Below, one piece after another: positions 13,995 through 20,953 of a DNA stretch of 20,953 bases. How positions within the stretch are numbered: position 1 is the stretch's first letter; each line of letters starts with the position of its first letter. Under the pieces are notes generated by a model. The model was given only the letters and a program-made list of their open reading frames with translations, did not search any database and was not told the origin of the DNA. The translations under genes and the position numbers were made by a program. This DNA is from JABCPE02 sp963530895 (GTDB lineage: Bacteria > Bacteroidota > Bacteroidia > Flavobacteriales > Weeksellaceae): positions 1-20,953 of the forward strand of contig CAUSFO010000023.1 in the NCBI GenBank assembly GCA_963530895.1, in the 5' to 3' direction.

Positions 13995-15803
13995 ATGCAA
14001 AACATTAGAAATATCGCAATTATTGCCCATGTAGACCATGGAAAAACTACTTTGGTGGATAAAATCATTCATGCTACCAATATTTTTAGAAAAAGTGATG
14101 AATCAGGTGATTTGATTATGGATAATAATGACCTGGAAAGAGAAAGAGGGATTACCATTTTATCTAAAAATATCTCTGTAACTTACAAAGACACGAAAAT
14201 CAATGTAATAGATACCCCAGGGCACGCCGATTTTGGGGGAGAAGTGGAAAGAGTTTTGAAAATGGCAGACGGGGTTGTTCTCTTGGTAGATGCATTCGAG
14301 GGGCCGATGCCACAGACGAGATTCGTGCTTCAAAAAGCTTTAGAATTAGGACTGAAACCAATAGTGGTTATCAATAAAGTAGATAAAGATAACTGCCGTC
14401 CAGATGAAGTTCATGACAAAGTATTTGACCTGTTTTTCAACCTCAATGCTACGGAAGAACAGCTTGATTTCCCTACATACTACGGTTCATCTAAACAAGG
14501 TTGGTTTAATACAAGTTTGACTCCTGCTGATAATATTTTGCCTTTATTAGATGGGATTTTAAAACATGTTCCAGCACCAAAAGTAGAAGAAGGAGCACTA
14601 CAAATGCAAATAACATCGCTGGACTATTCATCTTTCTTGGGAAGAATTGCCATTGGTAAAGTTACCAGAGGTTCTGTAAAAGAAGGGCAGTGGATAGGAC
14701 TTTCACAAGAAGGCGACAAAATAGTAAAAGGAAAAGTAAAGGAACTATATGTTTTTGAGGGGTTAGGAAAGAAAAAGGTAGAGGAAGTTTTTGCGGGTGA
14801 TATCTGTGCCATTGTAGGTTTTGATGCGTTCCAGATTGGTGATACTTTCGTAGATTTGGAGAATCCAGAGCCTCTACCGAGAATCGCTATTGATGAGCCT
14901 ACTTTGAATATGACTTTCTCTATCAATAACTCGCCTTTCTTCGGAAAAGATGGTAAATATGTGACTTCTAACCACTTGAAAGAGAGATTAGAAAAAGAAT
15001 TAGAGAAAAACTTGGCGCTTCGTGTTCAAGGAACTGATGATGCGAATACTTTCTTAGTGTTTGGTCGTGGGATTCTTCACCTTTCAGTTTTGATAGAAAC
15101 GATGAGAAGAGAGGGATATGAAATGACCATCGGGCAACCACAGGTTATATTAAAAGATATTGATGGAGAGAAATGTGAGCCGTATGAATCTTTGGTGGTG
15201 GATGTTCCAGAGGAGTTTGCATCCAAGGTTATCGACCTAGCAACTCAGAGAAAAGGAGATTTGCACATTATGGAAACCAAAGGAGAAATGCAGCATTTAG
15301 AGTTTGAAATTCCTTCCAGAGGGCTTATAGGACTTCGTTCCCAAATGCTTACTGCAACGGCTGGTGAGGCTATTATGGCGCATAGATTTGTGGATTATAA
15401 GCCTTTCAAAGGTGCTATAGCTGGTAGAAATAATGGAGTTTTAATCTCTAAAAACCAAGGACAAACTACAGCGTATTCCATTGAAAAACTCCAAGATAGA
15501 GGTAAGTTTTTCGTAGATCCAGGGGAAGAAGTATACGCAGGTATGATTGTGGGAGAACAGAACAAACCAGGGGATTTAGTAGTAAATATCGTGGAAGGAA
15601 AACAGCTGAACAACATGCGTGCAGCTGGTAAGGATAAAGATGGAAGCATCGCTCCGAAAATCCTTTTCTCACTAGAAGAATGTATGGAATACATCCAGCA
15701 TGATGAATGTATAGAGGTAACTCCTAACTTCATCAGAATGCGTAAAAAACTTTTATCTGAAGAAGACAGAAAAAGAGCAGAAAGAAGTGCTAAAACAGAA
15801 TAA
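13995..15803 (+). CDS. typA: Translational GTPase TypA/BipA
   Basis: The 602-residue protein is full length for the family. The GTPase domain shows G1 (AHVDHGKTT, residues 11-19), the switch I motif RGIT (51-54), G3 DTPGH (73-77) and G4 NKVD (127-130). The EF-G-like domains II, III and V and the family-specific C-terminal domain follow (PSRGLIGLRSQMLT and the GRNNGVLIS region). TypA binds the 70S ribosome and acts in ribosome assembly and stress adaptation in other bacteria. It is a monocistronic unit with its own promoter and terminator. Nothing is odd or missing. Confidence 0.98.
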   Translation: MQNIRNIAIIAHVDHGKTTLVDKIIHATNIFRKSDESGDLIMDNNDLERERGITILSKNISVTYKDTKINVIDTPGHADFGGEVERVLKMADGVVLLVDAFEGPMPQTRFVLQKALELGLKPIVVINKVDKDNCRPDEVHDKVFDLFFNLNATEEQLDFPTYYGSSKQGWFNTSLTPADNILPLLDGILKHVPAPKVEEGALQMQITSLDYSSFLGRIAIGKVTRGSVKEGQWIGLSQEGDKIVKGKVKELYVFEGLGKKKVEEVFAGDICAIVGFDAFQIGDTFVDLENPEPLPRIAIDEPTLNMTFSINNSPFFGKDGKYVTSNHLKERLEKELEKNLALRVQGTDDANTFLVFGRGILHLSVLIETMRREGYEMTIGQPQVILKDIDGEKCEPYESLVVDVPEEFASKVIDLATQRKGDLHIMETKGEMQHLEFEIPSRGLIGLRSQMLTATAGEAIMAHRFVDYKPFKGAIAGRNNGVLISKNQGQTTAYSIEKLQDRGKFFVDPGEEVYAGMIVGEQNKPGDLVVNIVEGKQLNNMRAAGKDKDGSIAPKILFSLEECMEYIQHDECIEVTPNFIRMRKKLLSEEDRKRAERSAKTE

Positions 15804-15807
15804 CAAT

Positions 15808-15834
15808 AAAATCCTCCAAATTTGGGGGATTTTT
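15808..15834 (+). terminator. Terminator of typA
   Basis: AAATCCTCC (15808 onward) pairs with GGGGGATTT (15824-15832), with one T-G wobble, around an AAATTT loop, followed by T's to 15834. It lies 5 nt after the typA stop. Confidence 0.8.
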
Positions 15835-15836
15835 AT

Positions 15837-15844
15837 TATATTTG
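15837..15844 (+). promoter_or_regulatory. -7 box upstream of the SPFH-like gene
   Basis: TATATTTG matches TAnnTTTG and lies 19 nt upstream of the ATG, directly after the typA terminator. The -33 box is not at the canonical spacing. Confidence 0.5.
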
Positions 15845-15863
15845 TGCTAAACATATTTAGACT

Positions 15864-16676
15864 ATGCAAAACAAAAAAAATGCATTTATAGGTGTTATCG
15901 TAGGGTGTTCAGCTGTGGCAGCTGTATTTTTGATGATGAATGGCTGTTCCCGTGTAGAACCGAACTATGAAGGGGTTCTGATGGAAAATTACGGAAGAAA
16001 CGGAAAAGAAGATTTCTCAACTGTTTCTGGGCGACAATGGACATTCTTCCCAGGGGTAGAACTCTACCAAGTACCAATGTTTGAAACCAGTGGAGACCCA
16101 CAAGCGGTGCAGGTTTCTGCAAAGGATGCAGGCGTTTTCACAGTAGACCCTTCCTATCAGTATCAGCCTATTAGAGGTAAAGGGGTAGATATTGTATTCA
16201 ATTACAAACATTTAGGGATAAATCAGCCAGAGGTAATGATGGACAATGTAGAAAACTCTATCCTGAATAAACTGGTAACCAATGCCTATCGAGAAGAAGC
16301 TAGAAACTATACTACGGACAGTCTGATGAATAACCTTAATACATTTGAGAGACAAGTAGAAACTAGGCTTAAAAAAGATTTTGAAAATAAATTTTTTCAG
16401 CTAAACAACTTGACTTCTGGACTTAAACCTCCTGCTTCTATGGCAAAGGCTATCGAGCTGAGAAACAATGCAATACAACAAGCAGAGCAAGTGAAAAATG
16501 AGCTCCAAGTTTCTAAAATGAACCTTGAAAAAGCCAAAATCGATGCCGAAGCCAACCGTGTAAGAGCCGAAGGACTTGACAACAAGATTTTACAAGAAAA
16601 ATGGATAGAAGCCATAAGAAATACCAATAATAAAGTAATCATAACCGATGGTAAAACACCTGTAATACTACAATAA
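15864..16676 (+). CDS. SPFH/prohibitin-family membrane-anchored protein
   Basis: The 270-residue protein has a Lys-rich start, one hydrophobic helix (about residues 8-26) and a Cys28 that weakly resembles a lipobox (MNGC). An SPFH/Band-7 domain follows: the typical opening VEPNYEGVLMENYG and the beta region ending FFPGVELYQVP. A long helical segment (about residues 185-245, Ala/Glu/Lys-rich, NAIQQAEQVKNELQVSKMNL) completes the prohibitin-like layout. Such proteins form membrane-bound ring scaffolds that often regulate membrane proteases. The next gene's ATG overlaps its TAA by one base. Confidence 0.88.
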   Translation: MQNKKNAFIGVIVGCSAVAAVFLMMNGCSRVEPNYEGVLMENYGRNGKEDFSTVSGRQWTFFPGVELYQVPMFETSGDPQAVQVSAKDAGVFTVDPSYQYQPIRGKGVDIVFNYKHLGINQPEVMMDNVENSILNKLVTNAYREEARNYTTDSLMNNLNTFERQVETRLKKDFENKFFQLNNLTSGLKPPASMAKAIELRNNAIQQAEQVKNELQVSKMNLEKAKIDAEANRVRAEGLDNKILQEKWIEAIRNTNNKVIITDGKTPVILQ

Positions 16677-16837
16677 TGAAACACAAAATACTTTACATCT
16701 TACTATTCATCGTAGGAAATGGAGTTCTTATTTACATAGACAGATTATGTTTCCAAAATCAGCCTGTATGGGGCTTTACGGCTATATTTTTCCATTTAAT
16801 TTTGCTGATAAATTTCCCTTATAACAAGTTAAAATAA
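16676..16837 (+). CDS. 53-residue two-helix membrane protein, coupled to the SPFH-like gene
   Basis: The ATG at 16676 shares its A with the TAA of the SPFH-like gene, so translation is coupled. The product, MKHKILYILLFIVGNGVLIY at its start, has two hydrophobic helices (about residues 5-20 and 33-47) separated by a short polar loop, and ends NFPYNKLK. It is very short and would be missed by a length cutoff. No family is recognised; the coupling suggests a partner of the SPFH scaffold. A bidirectional terminator follows 6 nt after the stop. Confidence 0.7.
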   Translation: MKHKILYILLFIVGNGVLIYIDRLCFQNQPVWGFTAIFFHLILLINFPYNKLK

Positions 16838-16843
16838 ACAAAA

Positions 16844-16870
16844 AATTCCCAATTTTAGGGAGTTTTTTTT
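16844..16870. terminator. Bidirectional terminator between the SPFH-like operon and copA
   Basis: AATTCCC (16844-16850) and GGGAGTT (16858-16864) pair over 7 bp with one wobble. A T run follows on the plus strand (to 16870) and an A tract precedes it, giving T's on the minus strand. It serves both convergent genes. Confidence 0.75.
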
Positions 16871-19376
16871 ATAGTCTAATAGAATTTAGCCTTAGTGAAT
16901 TGGCTATCACTGAAACAGAGCTAAAACTCATTGCTGCTGCTGCAAGCATAGGAGAGAGCAGAATCCCAAAAATAGGATAGAGCAATCCAGCGGCCACAGG
17001 TATTCCCAGCGTATTATAAATAAACGCAAAGAACAGGTTTTCTTTGATGTTTCTCATCATTTTTTCGGAAAGGATTTTGGCTTTTACTATTCCATAGATA
17101 TCGCCCTTCAGCAAGGAGATTTCTGCGCTGTCTATGGCGACATCTGTCCCTGTTCCCATCGCTATTCCTATATCAGCCTGTGCAAGGGCAGGGGCATCAT
17201 TGATACCGTCGCCGGTCATTGCTACTATTTTTCCTTGTTTTTGTAAATCTTTGATTTTGTTGATTTTATCTTCTGGAAGGCAGTTGGCTTGATAATTTTT
17301 TATTCCTAATTCATTTGCTACAGCATGAGCAGTTGCCTCGTTATCTCCTGTAAGCATGATGACTTCTATGTTTTTGCTCTGCAAAAATTCTACTGCTTTC
17401 TTCGCTGTTGGTTTTAGTTTGTCGGTAAAACATAAAAATCCTATAACATCATTATTTTCAACAAGATACGAGATAGTAAAGGCCTTATTGCTAAGACTTA
17501 AGATTTTTTCCTTGATTTCATCTGTTACATGGACAGCGTTTTCTGTGATGTATTTTTCATTTCCCAAAAAATATTTTTTACCGTCAATTATCCCTTCAAT
17601 TCCTTTTCCAACCAAGTTTTGAAAATCTGAAACAGCCTCTATCTGTGAGGCATCAGATTTAGATAAAATAGCTTTGGATAGGGGATGTTCGCTGTTTTTG
17701 TTTAATGATGCAGAAATATTGATGATTTGATTTTCTGTATAATTCTTCGCTGGGAAAACATATTCTAATGAAGGTTTTCCTTCGGTGAGTGTTCCTGTTT
17801 TGTCTGTTATCAGGACATTTATTTTTTCCATTTGTTCTAGAGCTTCAGCGCTTTTAATCAAAATACCATTTTGAGCACCTTTACCGATGCCCACCACCAC
17901 AGACATAGGCGTAGCAAGTCCCAAAGCGCACGGACAGGCGATAACCAGCACAGCCAAAGCATTTACAAAGGCATTGAAAAACTTCGGTTCGGCGCCAAAA
18001 ATCCACCATAAAACAAAGGTAAGAACGGAGATGAAAACCACCACAGGGACAAATACTTTGGAGACTTTGTCGGTTAGTTTTTGTATCGGTGCTTTGCTTC
18101 TGCTGGCATCATTTACCATTTTAATGATTTGAGCCAAAAGGGTTTCGCTTCCTACGCGCTGGGATTTCATCAGGAAAGTTCCATTTCCATTGATAGTCCC
18201 TGAAATTACTTGATTATCAATGCTTTTTTCCACTGGAATAGGTTCGCCTGTAATCATACTTTCGTCTATGGTAGAATATCCCTCTATGATGACTCCATCC
18301 ACGGGAATTTTTTCTCCAGGTTTGACTCTCAGGATGTTACCAGTTTTTATTTCATCGATTTTAACGGTTTTTTCCTCGCCATTTTCCCACAAATGAGCCT
18401 CAGAAGGGGAGAGGTTCATAAGTTTACGGATGGCGTTTCCTGTTTTTTGATGGGCTTTGGCTTCTAATAACTGCCCTAATAGCACCAAAGTGATAATCAT
18501 GCAGACACTTTCAAAATAGATAGGCGGATGAGCATGATTAGGGAAAATATTAGGGAAAAATAAAGTAAGACAGCTCAAAACCAAAGCCGCGCCAGCACCT
18601 AAACCAATGAGACTGAACATGTTAAGATTCCAAGTTTTAAAGGAAACATAAGCCCTCTGAAAAAACATAAATCCAGCATAGACCACAGGAATAGTGAATG
18701 CTGCCTGCAAATACAGCTGCGTGTGGTGTGGGATTTTATCTATGGGAAGTCCCATCATTCCGCCCATTGCTAAGATAAATACAGGAATGGTAAAGACGAG
18801 GGCGATATAGAATTTTTTTCGTAAATCTATATAGGTGGAGTTGTCTTCTTGTCCCTCGGCCACGATTTGGACTAAATCCATTCCACAGACTGGGCAGCCT
18901 GTATTTTTGGGGTAGGTTTTGTCGCCTTCACAAAACATCGGACAATAAAATTCACCGATTTTATCTAAATTAACCTTTTGATTTTCAGTGTTTTTTGCTT
19001 TTTCTCTGATTTCCTCACGCTCTTCGATAGGAGCTAAATACATCCCACAAACAGGGCATTTTCCTTGTTTGAAGTAGAGTTTTTCTCCTTCGCATTCCAT
19101 TGGACAGAAATACACACTGCTAGGCGAGATTTTGTCTTCTGGTTTGATGAATGTATAATCATGGTTATCAGGGTCTTTCAGAAAATAATGACCAATGGAA
19201 CCAACGGCATCATTGAGCTGCTGGAGATTGATTTCGTTTTTGGAAGAAATTTTAGCGCTGTTGGTCTTTAAATCTACCACAGCAGAGATATCTGGAAGGG
19301 AATTCAGCTTGTCGGAAATTTTCTTTTGACAGCTGCCACAGCTCATTCCCAATATATCAAATTGTTTTTCGTGCAT
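16869..19376 (-). CDS. copA: Copper-translocating P1B-type ATPase (CopA-like)
   Basis: The 835-residue protein begins with an HMA domain (GMSCGSC, Cys13/Cys16). Two Cys-rich metal-binding modules follow (YFCPM with CPVCGM, residues 89-112; FYCPM with CPVCGM, residues 144-166). Then come eight predicted helices and a P-type core: TGEP actuator, CPC in helix 6 (ACPCALGLATP, about 480), DKTGTLT (Asp about 525), SEHPL, GDGINDAPAL (about 722), and the last helices with FAFIYNTLG and MSFSSVSVIANSLRL. The Asn/Tyr and Met/Ser pattern there fits Cu(+) export. The start at 19376 (MHEKQFDILG) is preferred to an upstream in-frame ATG because it places the HMA domain at the terminus and matches the promoter. 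Confidence 0.95.
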   Translation of the reverse strand: MHEKQFDILGMSCGSCQKKISDKLNSLPDISAVVDLKTNSAKISSKNEINLQQLNDAVGSIGHYFLKDPDNHDYTFIKPEDKISPSSVYFCPMECEGEKLYFKQGKCPVCGMYLAPIEEREEIREKAKNTENQKVNLDKIGEFYCPMFCEGDKTYPKNTGCPVCGMDLVQIVAEGQEDNSTYIDLRKKFYIALVFTIPVFILAMGGMMGLPIDKIPHHTQLYLQAAFTIPVVYAGFMFFQRAYVSFKTWNLNMFSLIGLGAGAALVLSCLTLFFPNIFPNHAHPPIYFESVCMIITLVLLGQLLEAKAHQKTGNAIRKLMNLSPSEAHLWENGEEKTVKIDEIKTGNILRVKPGEKIPVDGVIIEGYSTIDESMITGEPIPVEKSIDNQVISGTINGNGTFLMKSQRVGSETLLAQIIKMVNDASRSKAPIQKLTDKVSKVFVPVVVFISVLTFVLWWIFGAEPKFFNAFVNALAVLVIACPCALGLATPMSVVVGIGKGAQNGILIKSAEALEQMEKINVLITDKTGTLTEGKPSLEYVFPAKNYTENQIINISASLNKNSEHPLSKAILSKSDASQIEAVSDFQNLVGKGIEGIIDGKKYFLGNEKYITENAVHVTDEIKEKILSLSNKAFTISYLVENNDVIGFLCFTDKLKPTAKKAVEFLQSKNIEVIMLTGDNEATAHAVANELGIKNYQANCLPEDKINKIKDLQKQGKIVAMTGDGINDAPALAQADIGIAMGTGTDVAIDSAEISLLKGDIYGIVKAKILSEKMMRNIKENLFFAFIYNTLGIPVAAGLLYPIFGILLSPMLAAAAMSFSSVSVIANSLRLNSIRL

Positions 19377-19412
19377 ATTATTAAATTTTATAAAGTTAAA
19401 AAAAAGAGAATA

Positions 19413-19420
19413 CAAAGTTA
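19413..19420 (-). promoter_or_regulatory. -7 box of the copA promoter
   Basis: Minus-strand TAACTTTG fits TAnnTTTG, 36 nt upstream of the ATG at 19376. A TTG lies at 22-nt spacing (19445-19443). The in-frame ATG at 19445 would lie upstream of this promoter. Confidence 0.5.
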
Positions 19421-19489
19421 AGGATTTTATTCTTTTAACTTGCAATTTAACATAATATAAATTATAGGAAGAGATGATTTAAAGCTAAA

Positions 19490-19993
19490 TTAAGGAGCTG
19501 TCTGGTAATATTCTTCATTGCTTTTTATGGTATCTGTGCTTAAACTAATATGTATGGTAAGTGATTTTATAATGTGGTTATTCTTATAGTATAAAACATT
19601 ATTTTGTAGAATAGCCTGTCCGTTTTTTAGATATAAAAGATAATATCGGTTAGTAAGCGTATCTATATTATTAATTATAAACTCATTCGCTTCATAATTA
19701 ACTTTTCCATAATATTCATTGTTCTTTGAAATTTTTTCTTCATCAAAGGATAATATAATGTTATTTATGTCTTTTTTATAGATTATTTCTCCTTTTGATT
19801 GGTCAATAACGCGATATCTTCGCAGTTTCCATTTATTATTTTTCAATTGATAACTCAGTTTTTCTGAAATGGGACCTCTTGGACCAAATCTTTCTTCCTT
19901 TCTAACATTTTCCTTACAATTTTTCAATAATAATGCTAAAATAAGCATTACCGCTATTTTAGTATGAGTTATAATTTTCTTGATGATGTTCAT
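19490..19993 (-). CDS. Hypothetical membrane-anchored or lipoprotein-like protein
   Basis: The 167-residue protein has a Lys-rich start, a hydrophobic stretch (about residues 13-23) and Cys26 after LLLKN, a weak lipobox-like site. The remainder is polar and rich in Asn, Ile, Tyr and Lys, with alternating beta-strand patterns (WKLRRYRVIDQSKGEIIY, YYLLYLKNGQAILQ). It probably acts outside the inner membrane or is lipid-anchored; this is inferred. It is the last of three minus-strand AT-rich genes and ends before the copA promoter. I do not recognise a family. Confidence 0.6.
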   Translation of the reverse strand: MNIIKKIITHTKIAVMLILALLLKNCKENVRKEERFGPRGPISEKLSYQLKNNKWKLRRYRVIDQSKGEIIYKKDINNIILSFDEEKISKNNEYYGKVNYEANEFIINNIDTLTNRYYLLYLKNGQAILQNNVLYYKNNHIIKSLTIHISLSTDTIKSNEEYYQTAP

Positions 19994-20042
19994 TTTTTAT
20001 ATTTTTTAAAGAAAAGGAAACTTTATTTTTCCCATATCTTGT

Positions 20043-20061
20043 AAAGCTTATTTTAAGCTTT
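20043..20061 (-). terminator. Weak terminator-like hairpin after the 136-aa gene
   Basis: AAAGCTT (20043-20049) and AAGCTTT (20055-20061) form a perfect 7-bp stem with a 5-nt loop overlapping the stop codon of the gene at 20061. There is no T run after it on the minus strand, so it may be an mRNA end signal or chance. Confidence 0.3.
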
Positions 20062-20471
20062 TATACAATATCTGTGCATTGTATTTTATGTAAATTATTC
20101 AAAATAAGATTTAAATAACTTATATAGTAAGAAAAATCTGTGAGAGCAGTGTGATTTACTTTTTTTCTATTTATGTTTATAACTACGGATAAAATATTTT
20201 CATTGGGATAGAATAAAAACATACCTCCAGAATTGTCTGTTTTTGTAAGCATTGCTATCCCGACAGTATTATTGGAGTTGTATCTTTTTTCTAACAATTT
20301 TAAAACATCATCTTCATTCTGTAAAATCTCTGATTTCCACTCAAAATCATCATTATCCATATATTCTATATGTCCATGATAATCTATCTTCCAATCAGAA
20401 GATAATAAATCTATTACTTTTTTAAAAGATAAGTGCTCAAAATGAATATCTATATTCGCCTCTAAACTCAT
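20061..20471 (-). CDS. Hypothetical acidic protein, possibly immunity-like
   Basis: The 136-residue soluble protein has an acidic N-terminal half (DIHFEHLSFKKVIDLLSSDW, then YMDNDDFEWKSEIL) and a beta-rich second half (GGMFLFYPNENILSVVININ) with a Tyr-rich helical end. The overall layout resembles small immunity proteins of polymorphic toxin systems or other orphan cytoplasmic proteins, but no diagnostic motif is seen, so the call stays hypothetical. It follows a membrane protein gene by 24 nt on the same strand, suggesting an operon. The DNA is very AT-rich. Confidence 0.65.
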   Translation of the reverse strand: MSLEANIDIHFEHLSFKKVIDLLSSDWKIDYHGHIEYMDNDDFEWKSEILQNEDDVLKLLEKRYNSNNTVGIAMLTKTDNSGGMFLFYPNENILSVVININRKKVNHTALTDFSYYISYLNLILNNLHKIQCTDIV

Positions 20472-20495
20472 TTTAATTTAAAATTTTATTTTATA

Positions 20496-20939
20496 TTACC
20501 TTTTATGATTTGTCCATTTATTATAATACAATAAGAATAAAAATAAATGAAATATGACAGATTTATAAAAATAAACTGAAGAATTAGATAAATTAAAAAA
20601 ACGGTATGAATGATCATTATTAGGTGCTGATAGATAAACTAAGAATATCAGTAATATACACATAGAAACGATATGAAAACCATAATCTAAGTTTAAATAA
20701 GAAAAAACCATATTTATAATAAATTTAGTAATAATCATTATAGGAAGGAGCACAGTAATATAGAAATAAGCTATTAGCGCACCTGCATGACCATTATTTT
20801 GACCTGCCGAAATAAGAGCATAAAAAATAAAAGAAATAAGGCAAAAAAGAATGTCATAAAGATATATGCTCCATTTTTTATTCATAGGAATTTTAAAAGT
20901 CCCATAAATCATGAAACAAAGTAAAACAAGGAGTATCAT
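20496..20939 (-). CDS. Multi-helix membrane protein at the window edge (start uncertain)
   Basis: The 147-residue product from the ATG at 20939 has about five hydrophobic helices (around residues 1-15, 26-46, 53-79, 88-105 and 123-140), short charged loops and a KWTNHKR end. The reading frame stays open to the window edge at 20953, so the true start may be further out and the gene may be partial. It lies 24 nt upstream of the 136-aa gene and shares its strand and AT-rich composition. I do not recognise a family. Confidence 0.6.
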   Translation of the reverse strand: MILLVLLCFMIYGTFKIPMNKKWSIYLYDILFCLISFIFYALISAGQNNGHAGALIAYFYITVLLPIMIITKFIINMVFSYLNLDYGFHIVSMCILLIFLVYLSAPNNDHSYRFFNLSNSSVYFYKSVIFHLFLFLLYYNKWTNHKR

Positions 20940-20953
20940 AAAAATTATTTTAT

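Noticed and set aside
19377..19445. 23-residue N-terminal extension of CopA
   Set aside because: It puts a non-conserved hydrophobic stretch before the HMA domain and would begin upstream of the likely promoter at 19413-19420.

Overview
The window looks like a Flavobacteriia chromosome, probably Weeksellaceae (Chryseobacterium/Riemerella/Elizabethkingia group). The evidence is low G+C, several Bacteroidetes-type promoters (TTG, 19 nt, TAnnTTTG), weak Shine-Dalgarno signals, and the style of TypA, CopA and the integrase. Genus assignment is inference from protein appearance only.

Positions 1 to about 13090 are the right-hand part of an integrated phage-like element; its left end lies outside the window. 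It begins with an AT-rich non-coding stretch holding a promoter, a 25-position paired stem and a terminator-like hairpin (about 69-239), a candidate structured RNA or leader. Three small unrecognised genes follow (269-1092), then a separately transcribed gene (1157-1621), then the tail module: tape measure protein (1812-5921), a small nucleotidyltransferase-fold-like protein (5908-6312), a large beta-rich tail protein (6296-8386) and a second large tail-tip-like protein (9895-11736). A two-gene cassette with its own promoter and terminator (8418-9858) sits between the last two tail genes. It encodes a 76-aa protein and a seven-helix membrane protein, is more AT-rich than its neighbours, and behaves like a 'moron' (accessory cargo). 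A convergent tyrosine recombinase (11768-12925, minus) closes the element next to the initiator tRNA-fMet gene (13090-13162, minus), the probable attachment site.

Right of the tRNA is ordinary chromosome. It carries a two-gene membrane protein operon (DUF2085-like plus a 75-aa protein, minus), typA/bipA (plus), a membrane-anchored SPFH/prohibitin-like gene coupled to a 53-aa membrane protein (plus), a copper P1B-type ATPase with an HMA domain and two Cys-rich metal-binding modules (minus), and three AT-rich unrecognised minus-strand genes at the right edge.

The strongest leads are the self-contained cassette inside the tail operon, the structured RNA at the left edge, the nucleotidyltransferase-like gene wedged by overlaps between two tail genes, and the 14-bp perfect inverted repeat between the integrase and the tRNA.
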